From NCBI RefSeq assembly GCF_910592395.1, contig NC_088310.1, positions 28,846,991 through 28,910,990 on the forward strand: a stretch of 64,000 bases of DNA, given 5' to 3'. The position numbers were made by a program, and so were the translations under genes. Shown here one piece after another: positions 1 through 12,000 of the stretch. Within the stretch, counting starts at the first letter, position 1; the number at the start of each line of letters is the position of its first letter. This stretch comes from Lineus longissimus. Its lineage: Eukaryota; Nemertea; Pilidiophora; Heteronemertea; Lineidae. The notes below the pieces were generated by a model. The model ran no database searches. It had not been told where the DNA came from and was given only the letters and a program-made list of their open reading frames with translations.

Positions 1-2394
1 CAACTATGATCCTGAATCCTATGAAAGCTCAAACAAAACTTTTCCTGTCGTTGTCATCATTATATATTGCCGTTGATTGCACTCGATAAATAGGTGTCTT
101 CCTATAGACAGGACAAGATAGTGTTGAACATTGCATACACTTGATTTGATCAACACACTTGTCAAACTTAGCCTATTTCTATTGTACTAATTAAATAAGT
201 TATCTATACATATAGAGCCAATTGATTGAAGCAAAACTAACAACTGTGATCATGAATGCTGTCAGTGGATATATCCAAGCTTATTGTATGTAGAAGGAAG
301 TATCATGGCATGTCATATAAGCTTCAATATGCAGAGCATACTTACCAGGAGGGAATGAGGTCAATTGCGCAAGAACCAATCAGAATATCAGATGCAAGTG
401 AAAGTCGTTTTTGTCACGGCACACTTACACATATACAAGGATTTCATAATGTGTAAGCCATTTCCCGCTTCGCGATGATATACCGGTAGAGTCAAAACGC
501 TTCCGTGGTCTAAACGTTAGTTTGACATTATGATAGGAGAAGGAGGGGGAGGAGTAGAATGCATAACTAAATGCCAAACGGAACGAGGTTATCTCAGCAC
601 TTGTTTTTCGCCGGAACTCACATATGGAGTCCACTTTAGGCTATTGTCCACATATGTGGGATCTCTAAATTGCCGTGGTCCTCTCGTTACTTTATCTTCT
701 ATCGAACCTCAAACTTGTTGTGAAACAGTCATCACAAAAATGAACAGGAACAAGGAGACTTATCGTACTCTCTTTTGGTCCATGTACCATTCGATGTCGT
801 CAAAATAAGGGATTTTATTATCCATTTAACATGAGATGGACTGGTACGTCCTGTCACTACTATTTATAGCTTCACGACAGAGCGGGCTTTCATAGGTTTA
901 TTAGATAATGAAAGTTAACCGGCGAAAGCTTTAAATAAAACTCCCTCATATCACATTGAAAGCTTCAAGAAGTATACCGTGAGGATTTGGTCGACGTGGA
1001 ACTGCCGTGATTCGGCACGTTCATTGACTGACAAAATGTGTGAATATAAAGCAGTACAGGGCTACTCCTTTCTGTATTAGTCAACAACCCATGAATGACG
1101 TGAACGCCAAATGACTCTATTTTGACCGTTATCGTCTGGTCAACACCGCCGGTCCCGACCAAAGATTTCGTAGAGCAGAAGTGATTGCCCATAGCCAGAA
1201 TATCATGAATTCCTTTATTTTTAACGTATTCTTAATGCAAAGTGCAGAACGAAAACAATTTTTGAGGTACAAGAGGACTTAAAATGCAATTTCAAATAAT
1301 AACACTTCTGACCTACCAAATAAACCTAATCATCGACGACACTGGTCACCACAGGCACAAAACCAAACTTTTCTGGTCGGTTTTTCAAAAGAAACGGAAG
1401 TGTACGCATGTGAGTAGTACTTTCGTCAAACACAAGCTAGACTGGCCGGGCCCATCGCACTATAGGAAGAACAGCGCATCGTAGCCTATTTCAAAGTGCT
1501 CTGGTAAACACTTCTCCCGAACGAACTATCGTCTCCACGACTATCCAAAATGCATTATCGTTATCATTCGTGGCAACACGGTCAGCAACACTGGAGTTAC
1601 AGTGAAACGCTTTTAGAAATGCACACTAATGCATTTAACATGCTTATCAGTTAAATTACGTTTATGACTTTTTTTGTAAATCCATACAGTCATGTACATG
1701 TACATGCTTCTTCATGGATTATTGACCAAAACCCGAGTTTAGTAACAGAAATTGAATCGAGAGCGGGAAGTCGGCCATTGTTAAATATGCGCATATAAAT
1801 TCGAATATGACGTCACTGCTCTCTGATTGGCCAACATGAATTTGAGGAAAATTCATCGAAGAAGTTGCCCAACAGGGGAGCTGACGTTTTTTTTGGTAAT
1901 AACTACATGTACATTCATGTTCTTTTAAATTTTAAAATACTCGAGTCGTATTCGTTGAATAGGGGTGGATCCAGGATCTTGGTAAAGGGGGTGGGGGCGC
2001 ACCTGGCATCCTACCTGGCATTTTACATTAAGATTTTCGCCAATTTCCCTAAAAAGCGTGTTTGGTCATAAATCTAATAATTTGTCTGTTAAAACCTAAT
2101 TGGCCAGGCACATTGTTAATTGGGTCCAGCTCTATGATGAATGTTAATTGATTAATTGCAATTTAACTTGAACATTGGTACATTTATCGGTTAACCCTTT
2201 TGCAGAGGGAATTGTCCGAGAATCTTTACAATCATCATGCTCTTGTATTGATAGCCGTGTTTTCACTATTGAAAACCATAACGGTATACCGGAAATTTGA
2301 TATACCTATTTCTAAGGCCTATGCAATGCCTACGCAACAAATAAAGTTAAAGTTATGAATAGAAAAATTAAGGGAGAATTCAAATGATATTTTT
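1..2394. other. Intergenic, no gene recognised
   Basis: Only short open frames without family resemblance or consistent splice sites are seen on either strand. The stretch is AT-rich and holds palindromic TACATGTA words near 1693-1705. It lies upstream of the XDH-like gene and may contain its promoter or 5' UTR, but no TATA box or first exon could be defined. Confidence 0.5.
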
Positions 2395-2435
2395 TTTTTA
2401 AATTGTGTACTTTTTTACCTATTTATGCCATTTTG

Positions 2436-2545
2436 TGTACCTATTTTTCCGGTACCTTTTTTCCGGTACCTTTATTTCCTGTACCTTTATTTCCGTACCT
2501 TTTTTTCCTGTACCTTTTTCCTGTACCTTTATTACCTAGATTCAT
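2436..2545. repeat. T-rich short tandem repeat with GTACC core
   Basis: Imperfect tandem copies of a 14-17 bp unit (GTACC followed by a run of T and TTCC) are visible, about six to seven copies. It is a low-complexity satellite lying about 460 bp upstream of the XDH-like start codon. Confidence 0.6.
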
Positions 2546-2601
2546 AAAAGCTGGTAACCATACATAGACATACAAAAACTTTTTAAAAGTGCGTACCTCA
2601 C

Positions 2602-2830
2602 CTAAGCATGAGCAAATTTGAATTGTGCCATTATCATGTTCTTTCTTTTATATAGGTCATTTATCAAAAGCTCTACTCTTCTCCGATCAACATGAAGACC
2701 GAGAATTATACCAAGATGTTCTTCCTTCACAGATATGATTATCCGTGTGCCCTCAAATAAAATCGCTCTAGGTAGATCTTCCGACCCAAAAACTAAAAAC
2801 CTACTTTTTGACCCATTAACATTGCATAAA
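2602..2830 (-). mobile_element. Non-LTR retrotransposon reverse transcriptase fragment
   Basis: The minus-strand frame reads VNGSKSRFLVFGSE followed by EEHLGIILGL. This resembles the late reverse transcriptase segment of LINE elements, where a VNxSKSxxMVFG motif is followed by a xxHLGIxL motif. The frame is open for about 75 residues, but catalytic blocks are absent, so it is a broken fragment. It sits about 180 bp upstream of the first XDH-like exon. Assignment rests on motif resemblance only. Confidence 0.55.
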
Positions 2831-3007
2831 AAAGTGTAACATTGCATCAAAAATGAAACGATGAAGGAACAAAAATCAATATTGCATGAAAAATATTTCT
2901 TTTGAATATTGCAACATATATCATGCCATAATACACCGATATTTGCACCTGTCTGCATGCGCACGAGAGATGTTCACAGTGCTGTGGTAGCATCGCGGAA
3001 AGGCAAC

Positions 3008-6000
3008 ATGGAAATGCTGGGTTCTGATCTGGGTTCTTTGCTTGTCTTCTATGTGAACAGGAAAAAGGTGAGTGAAAAGAAAAGCCGTTGCAACCTATCT
3101 GTAACGAGGTAGTTTACCTGTGGCTAGGCCTAACCAGTGGCTCTGACTTCTATATAGGTCTACAGATATACCTATATACTCCTAGTGAGGTACAACGATG
3201 TAGCTTGCTTGTACAGGCCTCTTTTTACAAAGAGTTTATTCGGTTTATATTGTACATGTATTTTACAGTTAAAAGCCGAAGGCTTAAACTACTGCAAAAT
3301 ATAAATATATACAAATAGTTACATAAGTTTATAAAGATACGAATAGTGACATAAGTTTTTTGAAGATAATTTGAAGAGATATACAAAATATATAATTGAA
3401 AAACATGTGAAGTTGAAATGTAGTATATTTCGTAAAAATGAGAAAAAAAGGATAGATAGTTTGGAAAGTTCAGGGGGACGGGGGTGCAAGAGTTAGGAAT
3501 CATCATACGAGTTTGGGGTTGGCGGAAACGGAGAAGAGGGGGGGGGGGGGTCAGATATTTTTCTTTGAGTTAGATTGGAAAACGATTTGTGGATGATATG
3601 AATTTTAGGGTTGATTTGATAAGGACAGCATTTTCGAGGTTGGAGAAAGATGGATGCCAGTTGAGAAGGATGTTTGAGTTTAGAGTTGCATTATGGAAGT
3701 GTGTTATTTGAAGGGTATTGGCGATTAGGGAGTTGCGTTGGTTTTCGTACTCAAAATTCGCAAGTGGGACACTTGCATTAGGACAGTCGAGAAGAAAGTG
3801 TGAAGAGGTTTCCGGAACATGCATAGGGCACATGAGGCAAGTGGGGTTTTCAGAAACGTGGTTTAGGTATAGGTCAGATGTTAGTCCGCTGCAGTTGTTT
3901 CGCATACGTGTGAGAATGATGTTAAGTGGGCGAGGGCCGATGTTTAGCCAGGAGGGGATTGGTTTGATAGAGAATTCTGGCAGTTTTCAGGCAGACCGAC
4001 AGCCCGAAGTACGTATAACTACATGCAAGCCTACAGACAGTCCTACAGTCCTACAGTCCGTAGTATATGTAACGACGATGTTGCTCTTGCTTCTGTACTA
4101 CAAGCCTACAGGCAGACCGACAGTCGGAACTACATGTACAAGGACGTAGCTCTGGCTTCTCTACAGGCTTACATACAGACCTACATTTCGTAGTACATGG
4201 ACGATGTAGCTTTTGCGTCTATACAGGCCAACAGACAGACCTACGGACGTAGCTCTGGCTTCTCTACAGGCCTACAGACAGACCTACGGACGTAGCTCTG
4301 GCTTCTCTACAGGCCAACAGACAGACCTACGGACGTAGCTCTGGCTTCTCTTCAGGCCTACAGACAGGCCTACGGACGTAGCTCTGGCTTCTCTACAGGC
4401 CTACAGACAGGCCTACGGACGTAGCTCTGGCTTCTCTACAGGCCTACAGACAGGCCTACGGACGTAGCTCTGGCTTCTCTACAGGCCTACAGACAGACCT
4501 ACGGACGTAGCTCTGGCTTCTCTACATGCCTACAGACAGACCTACGGACGTAGCTCTGGCTTCTCTACAGGCCAACAGACAGACCTACGGACGTAGCTCT
4601 GGCTTCTCTACAGGCCAACAGACAGACCTACGGACGTAGCTCTGGCTTCTCTACAGGCCTACAGACAGGCCTACGGACGTAGCTCTGGCTTCTCTACAGG
4701 CCTACAGACAGACCTACGGACGTAGCTCTGGCTTCTCTACATGCCTACAGACAGACCTACGGACGTAGCTCTGGCTTCTCTACAGGCCAACAGACAGACC
4801 TACGGACGTAGCTCTGGCTTCTCTACAGGCCAACAGACAGACCTACGGACGTAGCTCTGGCTTCTCTACAGGCCTACAGACAGGCCTACGGACGTAGCTC
4901 TGACTTCTCTACAGGCCTACAGACAGGCCTACGGACGTAGCTCTGGCTTCCCTACAGGCCTACAGACAGGCCTACGGACGTAGCTCTGGCTTCTCTACAG
5001 GCCAACAGACAGACCTACGGACGTAGCTCTGGCTTCTCTACAGGCCTACAGACAGGCCTACGGACGTAGCTCTGGCTTCTCTACAGGCCTACAGACAGGC
5101 CTACGGACGTAGCTCTGGCTTCTCTACAGGCCTACAGACAGACCTACGGACGTAGCTCTGGCTTCTCTACAGGCCTACAGACAGACCTACGGACGTAGCT
5201 CTGGCTTCTCTACAGGCCAACAGACAGACCTACGGACGTAGCTCTGGCTTCTCTACAGGCCTACAGACAGGCCTACGGACGTAGCTCTGACTTCTCTACA
5301 GGCCTACAGACAGGCCTACGGACGTAGCTCTGACTTCTCTACAGGCCTACAGACAGGCCTACGGACGTAGCTCTGGCTTCTCTACAGGCCTACAGACAGG
5401 CCTACGGACGTAGCTCTGGCTTCTCTACAGGCCAACAGACAGACCTACGGACGTAGCTCTGGCTTCTCTACATGCCTACAGACAGACCTACGGACGTAGC
5501 TCTGGCTTCTCTACAGGCCAACAGACAGACCTACGGACGTAGCTCTGGCTTCTCTACAGGCCAACAGACAGACCTACGGACGTAGCTCTGGCTTCTCTAC
5601 AGGCCAACAGACAGGCCTACGGACGTAGCTCTGGCTTCTCTACAGGCCAACAGACAGACCTACGGACGTAGCTCTGGCTTCTCTACAGGCCTACAGACAG
5701 GCCTACGGACGTAGCTCTGACTTCTCTACAGGCCTACAGACAGGCCTACGGACGTAGCTCTGGCTTCCCTACAGGCCTACAGACAGGCCTACGGACGTAG
5801 CTCTGGCTTCTCTACAGGCCAACAGACAGACCTACGGACGTAGCTCTGGCTTCTCTACAGGCCTACAGACAGGCCTACGGACGTAGCTCTGGCTTCTCTA
5901 CAGGCCTACAGACAGGCCTACGGACGTAGCTCTGGCTTCTCTACAGGCCTACAGACAGGCCTACGGACGTAGCTCTGGCTTCTCTACAGGCCTACAGACA

Positions 6001-9000
6001 GACCTACGGATGTAGCTCTGGCTTCTCTACAGGCCAAGAGACAGACCTACGGACGTAGCTCTGACTTCTCTACAGGCCTACAGACAGGCCTACGGACGTA
6101 GCTCTGGCTTCTCTACAGGCCTACAGACAGGCCTACGGACGTAGCTCTGGCTTCTCTACAGGCCAACAGACAGACCTACGGACGTAGCTCTGGCTTCTCT
6201 ACATGCCTACAGACAGACCTACGGACGTAGCTCTGGCTTCTCTACAGGCCAACAGACAGACCTACGGACGTAGCTCTGGCTTCTCTACAGGCCAACAGAC
6301 AGACCTACGGACGTAGCTCTGGCTTCTCTACAGGCCTACAGACAGGCCTACGGACGTAGCTCTGGCTTCTCTACAGGCCAACAGACAGACCTACGGACGT
6401 AGCTCTGGCTTCTCTACAGGCCAACAGACAGACCTACGGACGTAGCTCTGGCTTCTCTACAGGCCTACAGACAGGCCTACGGACGTAGCTCTGGCTTCCC
6501 TACAGGCCTACAGACAGGCCTACGGACATAGCTCTGGCTTCTCTACAGGCCTACAGACAGACCTACATTTCGTAGTACATAGACGATGTAGCTCTTGCGT
6601 CTATACAGGTCAACAGACAGACCTAAAGAATTCGATTTATTACATCAACTGTTATAATATCTTAATAAACCATAATGCCCATCGATACATTTGCGTAAAA
6701 CCCGTCGTGGACCTGAAGACCTCACAAGCTTTGTCTGACTCGTTACATACAGCGCCACCTTCGCGGGCATACTCATTGCCGACATTGCTATCATTTCAGA
6801 TCGTGGAAAGAAATGTTGACCCCGAACAGACATTGCTGTGGTACCTGCGGAACAGGCGTATCCTTTAAGTTTCATAAAAACATGTCCAAAGGTTGCTTGG
6901 GTCTCATTGGCGGAATACATTTCTGATTGTCAAATCTATTCAGACTAATTTACTAATTGTCAGCATCCTGGCTATTTTAGTAGCTATACATCATCATTTA
7001 AATGCTTGGTACAATACGCGACCTTATATCCACTGGATAAAGTTCTTAACGCCTTTTAAGTTCGACTGGTCGGCACCAAGGTTGGTTGTGGTCAGGGAGG
7101 GTGTGGAGCATGTACTGTCATGATATCGGAGCAGCATCCGGCTCGGAAGGCCGCTTACCCGAATGGAATAAGGTAAGACTTGGAGGCTCGCTGCATTATT
7201 GATGGAACTCGTATCACGCGCAGGTGTTTGGTCAAGTTAGACTATACTGAGGAGGCAATTTATTGGACATTTCCTCTTATCATACATAATCTTTACGCAG
7301 TCTGGTTTACCGTACTGAAAGAATTGTGATGTACGCATATCAGCACTACATGACGAAACTGTAGCGATGCTAGTTTTATAACAACCAAGTTACCGGCACT
7401 CTGATGTCTTTATATGCCCTCTACGACTGAACAGAGATGTAAACAGAACCCAGGCTCCATCGAGACGTTCGTTGCTAGAAGCAAGAAAACTAACTCAACG
7501 TGACACATATCATCCTTCAGGCACTATGCAGTGATGGCATGCCTCGTCCCCCTCTGCACCCTGCACGGGAAGGCTGTGACAACTGTGGAGGGTATTGGTA
7601 ACACCAGAACCAATCTGCACCCGATTCAGGTAGCCCTCCATCCATCTCAGAAGACCATTTCGCTTTCATTGTTGGTAACAAAGAAAAAACAGATGGCTGT
7701 ATTATTCTAAAATCATCATCATCAAAGAGTTTGAAGCAATACCTTTGCTTTATCCGCGACCTAATCGAATTGAAATGCCCTGCACTTCAACATCAACCAA
7801 AGTACTAATTCAACCCGAAATGGTAAACATGCTTCAAAGATGTTAAACTCTATTGCCGACAACATCTTGGGAGTGCTTGTTTATGTTAGTGAAGCAGGAA
7901 TAGGTGCCCCTTATTGGACAGCAATGAAACCAATTCTGCTTGGCTCAGATTTAGCAAGAAGATATGTTATTTCTAACAACACCATTGTCCATACTTCAAC
8001 CACAGGAACGGCTTGCCAAGGCCCATGGAGTCCAATGTGGCTTCTGCAGCCCAGGCATGGTGATCTCGATGTATGCTCTACTGAGGAACAACCCCAAGCC
8101 AGACCTGGAAGAGATACAGACGGCATTACAGGGAAACCTTTGTAGATGTACAGGCTATCGGTCAATTCTGTCAGCAAATGCTACATTTGCCAAGGTCAGT
8201 TCCCAACTTGCCACATACAATCACGGGAATTTTAAGTTAAGCTGCGGCTGTCTTTCGATACTGATTAGTAGTCATAGATCGCCGAAGGTGTCTTTCCAAG
8301 GAGTGCCTCGTCAGGGATAAGATCTAACTGGAAGCAAAACATTTCATACAACAGTGAGCCGTTCGTCGAAAGTAGCAACAACCCCGCCCCCAAATGGAAT
8401 TCAGCAATTGATCCGCACTTTGGTATGCTGCTCAAGGTTTCGGCATTACCAAGTCTGACTTATAATGGTCTCCAGCATTTCGAATGTAGGCCTACCAGCA
8501 AGTAGATGTTGGCAACTTTTTAACAGTCTTTGGTAGATTTTGATGTCATTGCTATTCCTTTTCCAGGAATCTTGCAGCAAAGGTGCAGACTGCTGCATGA
8601 ACATGCCGGGGGCAGCGGAACACGAGGGGAATATCGTCTTCTCACCAACGTTTGACCAAAGTACATTCTCCCCTCTTGATGAAACACAGGACCACATCTT
8701 TCCAAGCGAACTAGAGGTTAGTGATATGTTGCAGTAGAAGCAGTGGATCACGTCCAACATAACCCCCTCCCTTACCATGTGAACCACACTTGGCCGAGAT
8801 AGATTAGTGGGTTGTAGAGTGGTTGGACCATTCCCAACATAACCCCCTCCCTGACCATGTGAACCACACTTGGCCGAGATAGATTGGTGGGTTGTAGAGT
8901 GGTTGGACCATTCCCAACATAACCCCCTCCTTGACCATGTGAACCACACTTGGCCGAGATAGATTGGTGGGTTGTAGAGTGGTTGGACCATTCCCAACAT

Positions 9001-12000
9001 AACCCCCTCCCTGACCATGTGAACCACACTTGGCCGAGATAGATTGGATGATAGAACATCTTACAATTGCTTGCCTTATGCAACCAAGCTTAACAACCAA
9101 ATGCGGAAGAATAAAGGCTGCTAGAATCACATACGATGAAGCAACTATCAAACAGGTTAGAGTTCAGTCAAGATCTTCCAGCATAATGATCTTCAACGTT
9201 CCCAGATGGACAATTCGTCCAATATAACGTAAGATCTCTCGCATTGCTCTAGACATGCCAGATGTTTATATGACTATGTAAGGCTATGTGTCCTGTGGAA
9301 CCCCATCTTGGCTACCGATGTGATATCAGTACCAAGAACACGTTCGTTCAGCAGAGTTTTTCCTGTACCTTTTTCATTTTGTATTTACGATTTTTAGTTG
9401 AAAGACTACAGGAGGCAGTCACTGAAGTTCAAAGGCCCAAACGTGACTTACTACCAAACAACAGACATCGAAGAAGCCTCGGCCATTCTGCAGGAGCACC
9501 CGCAGGCGAAGGTCGTGGGAGGTTGTACAGCCATTGGTTAGTTCACCGTTTGATTTCAATCATCTGGGCTCCCCATCCTACACGAATGCGAATATTCTAT
9601 TTTTACTTCTGTAAGATCAACTGAAGTTTAGCTGCAGTGACAAAACTTGGTCGTCATAGCGGGGTGGTCGCGTTTACCGGGGTGGTCGTCGAACGGGGTT
9701 CCACTGTATTTGGCACTTGCCTGATAGAGGATGCAAATTATACCTGAAAATGAGATGTAATGGACGTAACTGCTAAATGAAGCCTTTAATGGCCGTGTTA
9801 TCCATTCTTTCCAGCCCAAGACCTCCAGAAAGGATCTTCACTGGTCGTTCTTAATTTGGCGAACATGGAAGAACTGAGACGCGTTACGCCTGAGAAGACT
9901 ATGATTCATGAGAACAATCACGCAGCCTTTGGTTCCATGTTAACTATCAGCGAATTTGGGACAGAATTGAAGAACTTAGTGGACTTCTTTGAGGGTGGTA
10001 GGACAGTGTTCTTGGCTGTTACTTCATGTCTTCTTTACAAAGAATCAGTTAGAAATGGATATCTTCTTTGATATACATGTAATTGGCTGTCAGGCTGATG
10101 ACTTAATGTCGTCATAGTTAAAATGGACACTTTTGACGCAACTTTGTGAGCTTCGGTTCAATGAGTTGGCTTCATTTTAGAGTATCACCTGTGAACATCT
10201 GAATTCACTACATTCCTCAAACAGAAGTGATGTTGGCCAATCAGTAGCCCTCGACCTGTCAGCCTGCGACAAAGAAAAATGATGGAGGTCGTCTGATTGG
10301 TCAAAAGGAAGTCTTTGAATATGCTGCTTGTGAGCACTTACACATTAAGGAATAATAGTAGTAGTGATCACAATTGTTTCATGTTCCAGTTCCAGGATAC
10401 AAGAACCGGTGCATGAAAGCAATTTTTGAAAAGGTAGACAAAATTGCAGCCACTCAGATACGGAACATCGGGGTGAGTAGTTCCTGGTCACTCAGATATT
10501 CGTTACAACAAGATGGCTCATTGATGGTCTGGAGTATACAGCCATCGACATCGCATATGCCATCAGCAGAGGGATCCATGAGCATTAAGAAAGCCCAGAG
10601 CACCTGGACTTTAGAAAGGTTAAGACAAAAGGCTACAGCCCAGGGCTATGATGCGAATGCTCCTCCTGGGTGAAAGACGATATCCACCGAGATAGGTGGT
10701 TGCATGGCTGGTTCAGTGCGGGTCCGATATGTTAGGAAGAGGATCTGTATCATCCAGTGTTGCTACTCTTCTGATCATAAGAAACAAACAAACTAATCAT
10801 GCATAGGTCAGCCAAGTTAGCTCCATCTATTGAGCCACACTTAACATAAACCATCCTTTCTTATTACAGACTATCGGTGGGAACATTGGAAGCAGGAATT
10901 CGTCCCATGACCTGACCACATGGCTGGCAGCGGTCGGGTGTAAGGTCTCGACGTTTACAGAAGGTATTGTAAGCTTTGACGCTTGTCTTTAAAAATATGA
11001 TGAAACTGCTTGCTACCTCAGCGATACGGGCAGTAAAATGAGATCAGCAGGCGTAAGCATCTTTCACGTCAGTCCTCTCCATGGGGGCGTCGCCGCAGGA
11101 AATGAACTTGTCTTGGTTTATGGATGGAGCTCCAAGCTCCAGTCTATCTAAGGTTGGTGTGTAGGTTTCTGCAGTTCGGTGCTTGACGGGGATTGTAAGC
11201 TTGCGTGCATGTCACAGCAAAGTCTCGTGTCCTTTCTGCAGAGGTGTCAAGGAACCTTTTTGTACCCTACATTTAGCACTAACATTTCATGATGACACAC
11301 TCTGTCAACATGGTCAGTAAGAGATGCAAGTGTGTCAACGTTTAGTAATGGGTGGGAGGCGAACTTGGTAACTCCGTCTTGGCTCAAACATGCAGACATT
11401 CTTTTCTCCACCAGATTTTCTTCTCGATATGGACTTCTATGCCAAGGATTCGCCAGCTTTGCAACCGGGGAGAATAATTGACAAAATAAGCATCCCTCTG
11501 TCCAATCAGGTGGGTTGTATTTCGTATTCTCAAGAGCAGTCTTCCTCCTCTTGGTTCATTGAGACAATCGTTGCTCGTGGACGATTTCGACATTGGCATT
11601 TATCAATATCATGGTATTACATCTCGGTTTGTGCCAATGGCCTTGTTAAGAGCAAGCTTACACATTAACTGTTTGATGTTTCTGTTAGGGTTTTGGTTAG
11701 AACGTGGAGAATTAGCTGGTAAACATGATATTTGTCGCTTCAGGATCAGTACTACCGGACCTACAAGCACAGTAAACGAGGGGAGTTCGACTGGGCCGTC
11801 CTGAGCTGTGGGATGGGCGTACACTTCGATCCAGGCACAACTCGAATCAAGCAACTTACTCTTGCCTTCAGCAATCTTGGAATCCCACTCTACATGGCCA
11901 AGAAGACCGGCGTTAAGGCAATAGGAAGGTACGCGAAGAATTGACTGGTCGACTAGGATATCCAAAGGCTTTCCATGTAATTTTTGAACCAACAGTCCAG

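Noticed and set aside
4200-6580. CRISPR-like array of regularly spaced repeats
   Set aside because: The 43-bp units are contiguous with no unique spacers, and the DNA is clearly eukaryotic.
8446-9151. Long reverse-strand open frames with [18 protein letters not shown]-type repeats
   Set aside because: They are translations of the 80-bp tandem repeat in an XDH-like intron; frames are open in all phases because the unit lacks stops, and no start context or family match exists.
10374-10673. Open frame extending past XDH-like exon 9 into [17 protein letters not shown]
   Set aside because: The family alignment requires the GTGAGT donor at 10473 so that ATCGGG joins TIGGNIGS in the next exon; the extension is intronic.
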